Below, piece by piece: positions 26,393 through 35,819 of a stretch of 45,052 nt of DNA. A program made the translations under genes and the position numbers. The stretch covers positions 1-45,052 of the forward strand of contig CAZKOB010000014.1 of NCBI GenBank assembly GCA_964554265.1. Direction: 5' to 3'. The notes under the pieces are model-generated. The model was not told the DNA's origin. It did no database searches and was given only the letters and a program-made list of their open reading frames with translations. The stretch comes from RGIG8745 sp964554265 (GTDB taxonomy: Bacteria; Bacteroidota; Bacteroidia; Bacteroidales; Bacteroidaceae). Positions within the stretch are counted from its first letter, which is position 1, and each line of letters starts with the position of its first letter.

Positions 26393-26440
26393 TGCCTATG
26401 GCAGAGGTGATACTGTCAGACATTTTTATAGCTTTCTGAT

Positions 26441-27181
26441 ATGAATGTAGAGATAAAGAAAAGAATACATCTTGCCACTGTTGATTCGACAAATAGCTAT
26501 GCTCGTAGATTGTTGGACTCTGGCATCGAGTTGCCGGAAATATCATTGATAGATTCCGACGATCAGGTGGCAGGTCGTGGACAGATGGGAAACTCATGGG
26601 AAACGGAGAACAACCGTAATCTGATGTTTTCCCTCGTGTGCCATCCTTTGTTTGTAGCCCCGACAAGACAATTCATCATTTCTATGGCGATGGCATTGAG
26701 CATACAGCAGGTTTTGGCGGAATATGCTGATGGTGTGACGATTAAATGGCCGAACGACATATATTGGAAGGATAAAAAAATCTGCGGTACGCTGATTGAA
26801 TGCGATCTCGTAGGTAAACACATAGGGAATTGCATCATTGGAAGCGGAATAAATATCAACCAGGAAATATTTGTCAGTGATGCACCGAATCCTGTCTCTC
26901 TCAAATTGATTACAGGCAAAGAGCAAGACAGGGAGAGTATCTTGAAGAAAGTGACAGCACGCTTTGCTGTTTTCTATGCTGCCATCAAGGAAGAGGATGG
27001 AATAAAAGAACTCTACATGCAGAACCTCTTTCGCTGTGAAGGTTTTTGGCCGTATCAGGATAGTTCCGGAAGTTTTGAAGCTGAGATTGTTGATATTGAG
27101 CCGGCTGGCCACCTTGTGTTGAGAATGCGCAGCGGAACAGTACGAAGGTATGCTTTCAAGGAAGTTAAGTTCATTTTATAG
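26441..27181 (+). CDS. birA: Biotin-[acetyl-CoA-carboxylase] ligase
   Basis: The 246-residue enzyme activates biotin with ATP and attaches it to the carboxyl carrier protein. Motifs visible are TVDSTNSYA (about residues 12-20), the biotinyl-AMP loop QVAGRGQMGNSW (about 46-57), IKWPNDIYWKDKKICG with the catalytic Lys, and GSGININQE. There is no N-terminal winged-helix domain, so this is a monofunctional ligase and not the bifunctional repressor. Confidence 0.94.
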   Translation: MNVEIKKRIHLATVDSTNSYARRLLDSGIELPEISLIDSDDQVAGRGQMGNSWETENNRNLMFSLVCHPLFVAPTRQFIISMAMALSIQQVLAEYADGVTIKWPNDIYWKDKKICGTLIECDLVGKHIGNCIIGSGININQEIFVSDAPNPVSLKLITGKEQDRESILKKVTARFAVFYAAIKEEDGIKELYMQNLFRCEGFWPYQDSSGSFEAEIVDIEPAGHLVLRMRSGTVRRYAFKEVKFIL

Positions 27182-27289
27182 AATTGCTTGACTTTCATTG
27201 ACGACATTCCTGTGACGAACAAACGTTTGTTTTGGGATGTTAGACATGGTGTTGTATTTATGAACAATTATAAAAAATAATATTGCGAT

Positions 27290-27802
27290 ATGAATTTTAT
27301 GGAAATCTGTCTCGCGCGTTTTTCGGCGAGAAAATACACTGATGAATTTGTTTCAGACGAAGACCTGACATATATACTTGAAAGTTTGCAGGCTGCACCA
27401 TCGGCCGTGAATCGTCAGCCGTGGAAGTTTCTTGTGGTAAGGAGTGAAGAGGCAAAAGAAAAACTGCAGCGTTGTTATGACCGTGACTGGTTTAAGACCG
27501 CTCCTCTTTACATCATTGCATTCAAGAACAAGAAGGAAGAGTGGGTGCGCAAGTTCGACAGCAAGCCTCATGGTGATATTGACGTGGCTATAGCTGTAGA
27601 GCACATTTGTCTTGCCGCCACAGACTGTGGGCTGGGTTCCTGCTGGGTATGCAATTACAACCCTCAGCTTCTTGCCGAACTGTTTCCTCAGCCGGAGGGC
27701 TATGAAGGGGTTGCCATCATTCCGATAGGGCATATTGCCCCGGATTGTCCGGCTCCTGCCAAGACACGAAAAGATTTATCTGTTATTGTGGAAGAAATAT
27801 AA
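27290..27802 (+). CDS. Nitroreductase-family protein
   Basis: The 170-residue flavoprotein candidate has the family N-terminus RFSARKYTDEFVSDEDL and the FMN-binding AAPSAVNRQPWKFLVV. GSCWVCNYNP and the C-terminal AIIPIGHIAPD are also typical. It should reduce nitro compounds, quinones or similar using NAD(P)H; the physiological substrate is unknown. It lies between birA and queA on one strand and may be co-transcribed. Confidence 0.9.
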   Translation: MNFMEICLARFSARKYTDEFVSDEDLTYILESLQAAPSAVNRQPWKFLVVRSEEAKEKLQRCYDRDWFKTAPLYIIAFKNKKEEWVRKFDSKPHGDIDVAIAVEHICLAATDCGLGSCWVCNYNPQLLAELFPQPEGYEGVAIIPIGHIAPDCPAPAKTRKDLSVIVEEI

Positions 27803-27852
27803 GGAGGCTTGTCGGTTTCGGATTCGGTAAATTAAAAAAGCTTGAAAAAGTC

Positions 27853-29118
27853 TTGGATACAAAACATATAAGGATAAGCGACTATAATTATCCGCTTCCC
27901 GATGAGCGGATAGCCAAGTTCCCTTTGTCTGAGCGCGACAGCAGCAAACTGCTCATATATGATAAAGGGAAAGTGACAGAGGACAAGTTTACTTCATTGC
28001 CTGAGTACCTTCCGGCCGGTGCGTTGATGGTGTTCAACAATACCAAAGTCATACAGGCGCGTCTGCGCTTCCGTAAGGAGACCGGAGCGCTGATTGAAGT
28101 TTTTTGTCTTGAACCTTTGCAGCCTAACGATTACCAGCTGAGTTTTGCTTCGACAGGCTCATGCCGTTGGGTCTGCATGGTAGGTAATCTGAAGCGCTGG
28201 AAGGATAATGTGCTTGTGAAGTCTGTGCTTGTGGGTGGCAAGGATATTGAATTTACTGCGCGTCGGATTACAGACGACAATGCATTGCATCCGCATGTAG
28301 GGCAGGATGGAACCAATCATGTGGTGGAGTTCGCATGGAATGACCACAGTGTTTCGTTTGCCGATATTCTTGAAGCTGTCGGTGAGCTTCCTATACCTCC
28401 TTATCTCAACCGTGATACACAAGAGAGTGACAAACGTACTTATCAGACGGTATATTCTAAGGTGAAAGGTTCTGTTGCGGCACCGACGGCAGGATTGCAT
28501 TTTACGGAGCGCGTCCTCTCGGCTCTTGACAGCGCCGGTATCGACCGTGAAGAACTGACGCTTCATGTGGGGGCCGGTACGTTCAAGCCGGTGAAAAGTG
28601 AAGAGATTGCCGGGCATGAGATGCATTCGGAATACATAGTAGTCAGGAGGCAGACAATCGAGAAGCTTATCAGGCATGGCGGTGAAGCGATAGCGGTAGG
28701 CACCACATCGGTTAGAACGCTTGAGAGCCTGTACTATATCGGTGTCAAATTGTCGGATAATCCGGAACTTTCGGAGAACGAGCTTAGCGTTTCCCAATGG
28801 ATGCCATACGAGTATGCCGAGGCTGTGGAGCATGGCAGACGTGAACTCCCTGTGGTGGAAGCACTCCGGAATATTGCTGATTATCTTGACAGCAATCATC
28901 TTTCTGCGCTTCATACAAGTACGCAGATAATCATTGCACCCGGTTACGAATACCATATAGTCCGGCGGATGCTCACCAACTTCCATCAGCCGCAGAGCAC
29001 ACTGCTTTTGCTTGTGTCTGCATTTGTGAACGGCGATTGGAGGAACATTTACAATTATGCCTTGTCGCATGATTTCCGTTTCTTGAGCTATGGCGATTCT
29101 TCGCTTCTTATTCCATAA
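27853..29118 (+). CDS. queA: S-adenosylmethionine:tRNA ribosyltransferase-isomerase (TTG start)
   Basis: The 421-residue protein matches the Bacteroidales-type QueA, which makes epoxyqueuosine in tRNA anticodons. Motifs are YPLPDERIAKFPL at the N-terminus, MVFNNTKVIQARL, then VAAPTAGLHFTERVL, LHVGAGTFKPV, EIAGHEMHSEY, AVGTTSVRTLES and the C-terminal ITNFHQP-like segment MLTNFHQPQSTLLLL. The frame extends upstream to 27745 inside the nitroreductase gene, but similarity begins at LDTKHIRISDY. Thus TTG 27853, 50 bp after the nitroreductase stop, is the likely start. A duplicate of its last ~65 bp lies at 30493-30560. Confidence 0.93.
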   Translation: MDTKHIRISDYNYPLPDERIAKFPLSERDSSKLLIYDKGKVTEDKFTSLPEYLPAGALMVFNNTKVIQARLRFRKETGALIEVFCLEPLQPNDYQLSFASTGSCRWVCMVGNLKRWKDNVLVKSVLVGGKDIEFTARRITDDNALHPHVGQDGTNHVVEFAWNDHSVSFADILEAVGELPIPPYLNRDTQESDKRTYQTVYSKVKGSVAAPTAGLHFTERVLSALDSAGIDREELTLHVGAGTFKPVKSEEIAGHEMHSEYIVVRRQTIEKLIRHGGEAIAVGTTSVRTLESLYYIGVKLSDNPELSENELSVSQWMPYEYAEAVEHGRRELPVVEALRNIADYLDSNHLSALHTSTQIIIAPGYEYHIVRRMLTNFHQPQSTLLLLVSAFVNGDWRNIYNYALSHDFRFLSYGDSSLLIP

Positions 29119-29406
29119 TGGCAACAGCGGCTGCACGTACAAGATCGCTTTTGTACATGCAGTCGCCTGATGCTTTTCGATACTCTGATGTGTGTGGGGA
29201 GCCTCGTTAGTTGTACAGAGGTGTACCTATATCCTCGCCCACCGTCACTTTCTTGAGGTTGCCGACGATGTCCATGTTAAAGACATATATAGGCAGATTG
29301 CTTTCTTTGCATATTGTCGTTGCCGTAAGGTCCATAACTTTCAATCCCCTTGTTGTAATCTCATCATACGTAAATTCCGGGGATTTTGTGGCTGTAGGGG
29401 CTTTTT
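29051..29406. repeat. Left copy of a 356-bp direct duplication flanking repeat copy C
   Basis: This segment holds the genuine last ~68 bp of queA, the queA-pyrH intergenic DNA, and a decayed copy of the last ~190 bp of pyrH (minus strand). It aligns over its whole length with 30493-30848 with scattered substitutions. Repeat copy C lies exactly between the two copies. Confidence 0.85.
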
Positions 29407-30492
29407 CCTGACTTCGTCATCGTGTCACCAAAACATTCTCGTCGAAGATTCTCCGCACTTTCTTTGATGTCGTTCCATGGGCTCTAATGTCTTCATATAT
29501 CAGTTTGGTTATTCCCTCCGTCACATACTGTCTACTTGCCATAAATTCCGGGCTTTTTCTGACAATTTGAAATGTTAAAATCAAGGCTCCGCAGAACCGC
29601 ATAAAATCGGCCGAACCTTACCGAAGTCCCATTTGTGCGATTCTAAGGCTGTTTTCAGGCCTTGAATTCCAAGTGTAAAAATAATACAAATTGCATCCCG
29701 AAAAGATACATTTATTCACATTTGCGCATGCTTTGCCTGAAAAAAGAGTACGCCGGAAATAAATTTCGTTCACCTTGAAAATTGTTTTAAAGTGCCTTGT
29801 ATAAAATTTTTCAAGGTGAACGAAATTTGTTTTCAAGGTGAACGAGTTTGAGAATGTCCGTTTTTCAGGCTGAAATCTGGTGTTGTCTCAGATTGATTTC
29901 TTAAAAAGTCTAAATCGGATTTTTCAATGCCACGAAAAACAAAGATGGATTCCGGCAGCGAAAAACAAGTATCTTGGATAAGTATTTTTATAACTTGCTG
30001 ATTATCAGTATTTCCTATTTTTGTCCCAGCCTGTACTTCTTGCATCTAAAACTGCATTGTTTTGCTAAAATAGTATTTTGTTGATTGTCAATTGTTTATC
30101 AATAAAACTTCAGAAAATCGGCAGTAAATAGAATGTAAACGATTCTTAATTGTGTTAATAAACTTCCGTTTGCTACGAGTAGATTTTGTGTCAAAAAGAA
30201 AGAAGAAATGTTTCTAAAAAATCAGCTGCTTTTGCTGGTGTATTCACAGACTCCTACAAGATTTATAAGAGTAATCTATAAATACACCGGCAAAAATCAC
30301 AAAAACACGAGCAGGAGTAATCTATGAATACACCAGCCAAAAAAGCAACTGATTTTACCTTATCGTAGGAAGGGATGAAAGTTCTGTTTTGAAGCGATTT
30401 TCACGTGTTACCTGAAACTGCAAACATTAGAATTGTAACATATTGGCATTTAATTGTTTGTGAATTTTAATGTGCTTTCCGATGAAGTCAAG
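29407..30492. repeat. Interspersed repeat family 1, copy C, with inverted ends
   Basis: A 1,086-bp block begins with CCTGACTTCGTC (29407-29418) and ends with GATGAAGTCAAG (30481-30492), an inverted copy with two mismatches. The interior has the family stems: GTTCACCTTGAAAA (29768-29781) and TTTTCAAGGTGAAC (29808-29821, again 29830-29843) are here inverted, with TTTTAAAGTGCC (29785-29796) between them. The micro-ORF (30152-30217, GTG start) follows, then a GCTGGTGTATTCACAGACTCC hairpin (~30230-30310). The minus-strand ORF is 29618-29836. No transposase or integrase is present. Same subfamily as copy D. Confidence 0.8.
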
Positions 30493-30848
30493 ACAATTAT
30501 GCTTTGTCACATGATTTCCGTTTCTTGAACTATGGCGATTCGTCACTTCTTATTCCATAAATGCAACAGCGGCTGCACGTACAAGATTGCTTTTGTACAT
30601 GCAGCCGCCTGATGTTTGCCGATATTCTGGTGTGTGGGGGAGCCTCGTTAGTTGTGCACAAGTGTACCTATATCCTCGCCCTCCATCACTCTCTTGAGGT
30701 TGCCGACGATGTCCATGTTAAAGACATATATAGGCAGATTGTTTTCTTTGCACATTGTCGTTGCTGTAAGGTCCATAACCTTCAACCCCTTGTTGTAAAT
30801 CTCATCATACGTAATTTCCGAGAACTTTGTGGCAGTAGGGTCTTTTTC
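30493..30848. repeat. Right copy of the 356-bp direct duplication flanking repeat copy C
   Basis: This contains a decayed copy of the queA 3' end (up to about 30560), the intergenic region, and the genuine 3' end of pyrH (30648-30848). Its length equals that of the left copy, and each copy keeps one working gene end. Confidence 0.85.
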
Positions 30849-31358
30849 CGGATCGGCCGTGTATATACCGTCAACGCGTGTCCCCTTTAGCATGACGTCA
30901 GCTTCGATTTCTATGCCACGGAGCGACGACCCTGTGTCTGTGGTGAAATATGGGTTGCCGGTACCTCCCGACATGATAACCACTTCGCCGTTCTGCATTG
31001 CTTCAATAGCTTTCCATTTGGTATAGAACTCTCCGATCGGCTCCATGCGTATGGCTGTGAGCACACGGCTCTTGCAGCCTATGGCTCCGAGTGCGGAACT
31101 CAGTCCGAGGCTGTTGATGACTGTGGCGCACATGCCCATCTGGTCGCCCTTTACACGGTCAAAGCCTTTTCCGGCTCCGCTCAAGCCACGGAAAATGTTG
31201 CCGCCGCCTATTACGATGCCGATTTCCACCCCCATTTCGTGTACTTCCTTTATCTGTTGTGCATACTCGTTCAGACGTTTGACGTCGATACCGTATTTTT
31301 GCTCTCCCATAAGACTTTCGCCGCTGAGTTTGAGCAGTATTCTCTTGAATTTTGCCAT
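30648..31358 (-). CDS. pyrH: UMP kinase
   Basis: The 236-residue enzyme phosphorylates UMP to UDP in pyrimidine nucleotide synthesis. Family motifs are KRILLKLSGESLMG at the N-terminus, GIVIGGGNIFRG (about residues 46-57), GTGNPYFTTDTG (about 131-142) and ADVMLKGTRVDGIYTADPEKDPTA (in two pieces, about 154-177). The start is the ATG at 31358, 76 bp after the prfC stop on the same strand. The 3' end is duplicated to the left of repeat copy C at 29211-29406, but the gene itself is intact. Confidence 0.97.
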   Translation of the reverse strand: MAKFKRILLKLSGESLMGEQKYGIDVKRLNEYAQQIKEVHEMGVEIGIVIGGGNIFRGLSGAGKGFDRVKGDQMGMCATVINSLGLSSALGAIGCKSRVLTAIRMEPIGEFYTKWKAIEAMQNGEVVIMSGGTGNPYFTTDTGSSLRGIEIEADVMLKGTRVDGIYTADPEKDPTATKFSEITYDEIYNKGLKVMDLTATTMCKENNLPIYVFNMDIVGNLKRVMEGEDIGTLVHN

Positions 31359-31434
31359 GATGATTTATTTGTTTAGTTAGGTCTCCGGCACATTGCTCTT
31401 CGGGAGTTCCTTCCCGGCTTATGGCCGAAAATGA

Positions 31435-33000
31435 TTAAAATTCGCTTGTAAAATGGAACTTTATATGCTCAAAATCGTGTTGAGCCATCTGAAGAACGTA
31501 TCCGGAATCTGCGAGGAACACATCGCGCCCTTCGCGGTCTTTGGCCATGTACTGATATTTGCGCTTCTTGAAAGCTTCAAGCTCTGCCTCGTCATCGCTT
31601 TCTATCCAGCAGGCCTTGTAGAGACTGGCCGGTTCCCATCGGCATGTCGCATTGTATTCGTTTTCAAGACGATATTGTATTACCTCAAACTGAAGTTGGC
31701 CGACTGTTCCGATTAGTTTGCGTCCGTTGAACTGGTTGATAAACAATTGCGCCACTCCCTCGTCCATCAGTTGTTCTATACCTTTGGCAAGCTGCTTGGT
31801 TTTCATTGGGTCTGCGTTCTCTATATACTTGAACATTTCCGGTGAGAAGCTTGGAAGGCCCTTGAAATGCAACTGCTCCCCTTCCGTCAGTGTGTCGCCG
31901 ATTTTGAAGATTCCGTTGTCCGGCAGTCCTACAATATCACCCGGATAGGCTTCGTCTATCGTGCTCTTCTTCTGTGCCATGAACTGTGTGGGAGAAGAGA
32001 ATCTCACCGTCTTCCCTTGTCTTACATGAAGATAGGGAGCGTTGCGGACGAATTTTCCGGAGCAGACCTTGCAGAATGCTGTACATGAACGGTGATTAGG
32101 GTCGATGTTTGCGGTTATTTTGAATATGAATCCGGTGAATTTCGGCTCCTGAGGTTCAACAAGCCGTTCCTCGGCCGTGGTAGGGCGAGGATTTGGAGCA
32201 ATTTCCACGAAACAGTTGAGAAGTTCCTGCACACCGAAATTGTTCAGTGCTGAACCGAAGAATACCGGAGCTACTTCACCGTCAAGGTAGGCGCTGACAT
32301 CGAATTCCGGATAGACTCCGTCCACGAGTTCAAGATCTTCTCTAAGTTTGGCCGCATCTTGTTCTCCCACTCTGTCATCGAGGTCATTGCTGTTTATGTC
32401 CACCTCAAACTTCTCCGTGACAATCTGTTTGTCGGGGGTGAAAAGATTAAGGTTGTTCTCGTAAATGTTGAATACACCTTTGAATCGTTGTCCCTGATTG
32501 ATAGGCCAGCTTAAAGGACGGACCTTTATCTGGAGTTCACTTTCCACCTCATCGAGAAGGTCGAAAGGGTCTTTACCCTCGCGATCCATCTTGTTGATGA
32601 ACACGATTACAGGAGTCTTGCGCATGCGGCATACAGTCATGAGCTTGCGTGTCTGCGTCTCCACACCCTTCGCTCCGTCAATCACAATGATGGCGCTGTC
32701 TACAGCTGTCAGTGTGCGGAAAGTGTCTTCCGCAAAGTCCTGATGACCCGGAGTGTCGAGAATATTTACTTTATAGTCGCGGTAGTCAAATTCCATCACG
32801 GATGTAGAGACCGAGATACCGCGTTGCTTTTCTATATCCATCCAGTCGCTTGTCGCTGTTTTCTTTATCTTGTTCGATTTGACGGCGCCTGCTACCTGTA
32901 TCTGTCCCCCGAAAAGCAGAAACTTCTCGGTAAGTGTGGTTTTGCCGGCATCAGGGTGCGAAATAATCGCAAATGTTCTTCTTCTTTCTATTTCGTTCAT
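31435..33000 (-). CDS. prfC: Peptide chain release factor 3
   Basis: The 521-residue GTPase recycles RF1/RF2 from terminated ribosomes. It has G1 ISHPDAGKTTLTEKFL (about residues 13-28), G2-like RGISVSTSVMEFDY, G3 NILDTPGHQDFAEDTF, and G4 FINKMDREGKDPFDLLDEVE. The length and the C-terminal QLQFEVIQYRLENEYN are specific for RF3 rather than EF-G. It lies in a minus-strand run between rfbD and pyrH. Confidence 0.96.
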   Translation of the reverse strand: MNEIERRRTFAIISHPDAGKTTLTEKFLLFGGQIQVAGAVKSNKIKKTATSDWMDIEKQRGISVSTSVMEFDYRDYKVNILDTPGHQDFAEDTFRTLTAVDSAIIVIDGAKGVETQTRKLMTVCRMRKTPVIVFINKMDREGKDPFDLLDEVESELQIKVRPLSWPINQGQRFKGVFNIYENNLNLFTPDKQIVTEKFEVDINSNDLDDRVGEQDAAKLREDLELVDGVYPEFDVSAYLDGEVAPVFFGSALNNFGVQELLNCFVEIAPNPRPTTAEERLVEPQEPKFTGFIFKITANIDPNHRSCTAFCKVCSGKFVRNAPYLHVRQGKTVRFSSPTQFMAQKKSTIDEAYPGDIVGLPDNGIFKIGDTLTEGEQLHFKGLPSFSPEMFKYIENADPMKTKQLAKGIEQLMDEGVAQLFINQFNGRKLIGTVGQLQFEVIQYRLENEYNATCRWEPASLYKACWIESDDEAELEAFKKRKYQYMAKDREGRDVFLADSGYVLQMAQHDFEHIKFHFTSEF

Positions 33001-33064
33001 CGTTCATATTGTGTTTATTCGCATAAGGAACATCGGCATGTTGCGAGAACCGGAGTTTTGATGA

Positions 33065-33931
33065 TCAGTTGTTGGCCTGCAACAATCCGATACATTCATG
33101 CAGCGAGTCCTCCCAATATGGGATTTCCATGTCGTATGTCTGCTTGATTTTTGTCTTGTCAAGTACCGAATAGTGAGGACGGTTCGCCGGTGTCGGATAT
33201 TCTGCCGTATGAAGCGGACGTACATGGCATGTCGTGATTCCGGCTATGCGGTGTATCGCTTTGGTAAAGTCGTACCATGAGATTGTTCCTTCATTCGAGA
33301 AATGATAGATTCCCGCAACAATGCCCTTGTTGATGGCTGTGAAAATGGCTGCGGCGAGGTCGCGCGCATAAGTGGGAGTGCCTATCTGGTCGAATATCAC
33401 ACCTAATTCCGGCTTTTCTTTTCCGAGGCGCATCATCGTCTTGACAAAGTTGTTTCCGAAAGTGGAGTACAGCCATGCAGTACGTATAATCATGGCATTG
33501 CTGCAATGGACCATTACGTTCTGTTCTCCGGCAAGTTTGGTCCGTCCGTATACGGAGTCCGGACATGTAGGTTCAGTCTCGATATATGGAGTGTGATTGG
33601 TTCCGTCAAATACATAGTCTGTCGATACCTGTATCATTGAGCCCCCGTTTTTCTCGACAGCTTTTGCCAAATAGCCCGGTGCAATGTTGTTGAGCACATT
33701 GCAGAACTCTTCATTGCTTTCGGCCTTGTCGACTGCTGTATAAGCGGCACAGTTCACGATACAGTCGATGGCATTGTCTGCCACGAATTTCTCCACAGCC
33801 TGTTCGTCTGTGATGTCAAGCTCCTGAACGTCAGTAAAGAAATATTCATACTGTGTATTCTCTTTTGCCAGCAGCTGCATCTCGTTGCCGAGCTGTCCGT
33901 TACATCCTGTAACCAATATTTTTCTAATCAT
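33065..33931 (-). CDS. rfbD: dTDP-4-dehydrorhamnose reductase
   Basis: The 288-residue short-chain dehydrogenase makes dTDP-L-rhamnose with NAD(P)H for surface polysaccharides. It has the nucleotide-binding motif VTGCNGQLGNEMQLL (about residues 6-20), VNCAAYTAVDKAE, STDYVFDG and the catalytic pair YGRTK. No rfbA, rfbB or rfbC is adjacent, so the other steps lie elsewhere. It starts 15 bp after the DUF4924 stop, which suggests translational coupling. Confidence 0.94.
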   Translation of the reverse strand: MIRKILVTGCNGQLGNEMQLLAKENTQYEYFFTDVQELDITDEQAVEKFVADNAIDCIVNCAAYTAVDKAESNEEFCNVLNNIAPGYLAKAVEKNGGSMIQVSTDYVFDGTNHTPYIETEPTCPDSVYGRTKLAGEQNVMVHCSNAMIIRTAWLYSTFGNNFVKTMMRLGKEKPELGVIFDQIGTPTYARDLAAAIFTAINKGIVAGIYHFSNEGTISWYDFTKAIHRIAGITTCHVRPLHTAEYPTPANRPHYSVLDKTKIKQTYDMEIPYWEDSLHECIGLLQANN

Positions 33932-33946
33932 AATCTTGATGTATGT

Positions 33947-34489
33947 TTATAATTCCAATTCCCCTTTTTTGTCTTTCTTATAGTATTCCGACAACATGCC
34001 GAGCAGTGCTGCAATGTCATTCATTGCTTTCTGGGTGTCTGCGCCTATTGGTTTGCCTTGCAGGCGGAGTATCATCAGTCCGTACATCGCGTTCAGACAA
34101 TTCTCTATTTCCGGTTCGTCAGTCCCTTGCATGCGACTTCTCAGTTCTACGATGAAAGGCAGTGCCTTATAATATGCCGCTGAATAGAACGGTTGTTTCG
34201 GTGATTTGAGAAGCTCTGTGTGCAGGTCGGTCAGCAAGATGATGATGTTCTTGTTTATCTGCAAGTGTCCTTGTTCTTTCACACCCTCGCTCCGCATCAT
34301 TTCTATAAGGTCGGCATACCATTGCCGCATCTCCGCTTTCTGTTCTGCCGAATATTCAAATTTCGACAGGTAGTTGGCTTCTAGAAGGTCGATGTCGAAA
34401 TGGTTTGCCCTTATGATGTCCTCAACTTGCCACATGTAAAGCAAATATTCGGCTATATTCTTGTCCTTTAACTGTCTTGCAATATACAT
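33947..34489 (-). CDS. DUF4924 family protein
   Basis: The 180-residue, largely alpha-helical cytoplasmic protein begins MYIARQLKDKNIAEYLLYMW and has the conserved KNIIILLTDLHTELL segment. It matches the DUF4924 family of Bacteroidetes, whose function is not known. It is the gene immediately before rfbD in the same operon. Confidence 0.82.
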   Translation of the reverse strand: MYIARQLKDKNIAEYLLYMWQVEDIIRANHFDIDLLEANYLSKFEYSAEQKAEMRQWYADLIEMMRSEGVKEQGHLQINKNIIILLTDLHTELLKSPKQPFYSAAYYKALPFIVELRSRMQGTDEPEIENCLNAMYGLMILRLQGKPIGADTQKAMNDIAALLGMLSEYYKKDKKGELEL

Positions 34490-34572
34490 GGTGTAAAGTA
34501 TGTTTGATGTGTGTGTCTGCTTTTATGTGCTATGGAGGTTCTTGTCCGATATGTGCCCTTTCCGTAGAGGGG

Positions 34573-35217
34573 TCAGTAACCCATCGGCATGAACTGTCCT
34601 GTCAGGGTATAGGTGACGACAACTGCCGATACGAGCATGACGATGATTCCTATGATTCTGTTTATAATCCAGATTCCGCGTACATTGAATTTGTTTCTCA
34701 CTTTGTCCACAAGCAATGTCAGTATGAACCACCAGAGCAAGGCCCCTGCAATGATGAACAGATAGCCCGTGACTTGAGGCAGGGGGTTCTCGGGGACAAT
34801 AAACGTGAATTGTCCGAACATGGCTACAAAGAGGAAGATAATCAGCGGATTGGAGAATGTCACGAAGAAGCCGGTCACGAAGTTATGCACCAATGTGCCT
34901 TTGTTGTGTGATACGGGACGTATCGACTGTACCGGATTGGAACAGAACGTATAGATTCCGAACAGGAAAAGCAGCACGCTGCCTACAAGCTTGATCCAGA
35001 ACAGCGTATTCGGGTCTTCTATGAATTGTACGACGAGCGACATTCCATAGCCTGTTATAAGTGCATAGATGATGTCGCTCAAGGCTGCACCTATACCTGT
35101 TGCCAGTCCATACCAACGTCCTTTGTTGAGGGTGCGCTGTATGCAGAGGATGCCGACCGGCCCCATCGGAGCCGATGCGACAATGCCGATGATGGTGCCT
35201 TTCACTATCATCTCCAT
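34573..35217 (-). CDS. LysE-family transporter
   Basis: From ATG 35217 the product has 214 residues and about six membrane helices. It carries the LysE signature IIGIVASAPMGPVGILCIQRTLNKGR near the N-terminus (given as IVASAPMGPVGILCIQRT) and FFVTFSNPLIIFLF in the middle. Such proteins export amino acids or small metabolites. The reading frame extends to 35388, but a TATCTTTG promoter box at 35293-35286 places transcription start near 35280, so the upstream Met codons are unlikely. The start at 35217 (MEMIVKG) also fits family N-termini. Confidence 0.88.
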   Translation of the reverse strand: MEMIVKGTIIGIVASAPMGPVGILCIQRTLNKGRWYGLATGIGAALSDIIYALITGYGMSLVVQFIEDPNTLFWIKLVGSVLLFLFGIYTFCSNPVQSIRPVSHNKGTLVHNFVTGFFVTFSNPLIIFLFVAMFGQFTFIVPENPLPQVTGYLFIIAGALLWWFILTLLVDKVRNKFNVRGIWIINRIIGIIVMLVSAVVVTYTLTGQFMPMGY

Positions 35218-35285
35218 GATACCTATCGTTTGCTGCCAGGGTATGAAGTTCTGTATATTCGTCTCTAATATTTGCATAACAGTTA

Positions 35286-35293
35286 CAAAGATA
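35286..35293 (-). promoter_or_regulatory. Bacteroidales -7 box (TATCTTTG) for the LysE-DUF4924-rfbD-prfC run
   Basis: On the minus strand TATCTTTG fits TAnnTTTG. It sits about 70 bp before the chosen LysE start and decides against the longer upstream reading frame. Confidence 0.55.
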
Positions 35294-35384
35294 ATGCAAA
35301 CCGAGCGCAATATAAAATAAAAAACATTTTTTTTACCTTCTACTATGGGCGGATTTGCTTTTATGGCATGTATTTGATGCTTGT

Positions 35385-35819
35385 TCATTTCGTGATTTTT
35401 TTGTATCTGAATATATCCGTCAGTTTTCCGTATGGCGATTCTGTGACGGATTGGCTCGTCATTGTGCTGTCGTCAAGTTCGGTGATGTGATACCACTGAT
35501 AGTTGGCGGAATCGTTTTCAAGTCCTGTCAGCAGAGTGCCGATGACGCTGTCGCACAGCACCCAAGTGCCTGTTTCCGTATTTTCTCCGTCGTGAAGTAT
35601 ATAGGTGGAATCCGATTTGAATTCGCAATATACAAAACTGTCGAAATGTTCTATGTCTCCGGTGGCATCGGGCACTCCGTTTATTTCGCTCTCCAGCGAC
35701 ACCAGTTCCCAGCGGCCGATTATGCGGTTGCGGCCGAGCTGTGATTCGCAGCTCATGGCGAACAGCGCGGACAATAGGGCCGGTGCTGTGTTTCTTATTG
35801 ATGTAAACAATCTTTTCAT
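35385..35819 (-). CDS. Lipocalin-like lipoprotein
   Basis: The 144-residue protein has a signal sequence with a lipobox-like LFAMSC (Cys at about residue 24), so it is probably lipid-anchored. The mature part is beta-rich: GRWELVSLESEINGV, then repeated T/S-rich strands ending in IFRYKKI. This is the pattern of Bacteroidetes lipocalin-like proteins that begin with an I-x-G-x-W motif (here IIGRWEL). Ligand unknown. Confidence 0.72.
   Translation of the reverse strand: MKRLFTSIRNTAPALLSALFAMSCESQLGRNRIIGRWELVSLESEINGVPDATGDIEHFDSFVYCEFKSDSTYILHDGENTETGTWVLCDSVIGTLLTGLENDSANYQWYHITELDDSTMTSQSVTESPYGKLTDIFRYKKITK

Noticed and set aside
29192..29467. Plus-strand frame near the queA end, resembling another at 30561-30890
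   Set aside because: Their similarity arises because both are antisense to copies of the pyrH 3' end within the duplicated segments.
34477..34911. 144-codon plus-strand frame
   Set aside because: It is antisense to the LysE-family transporter, which has clear family motifs and membrane helices.
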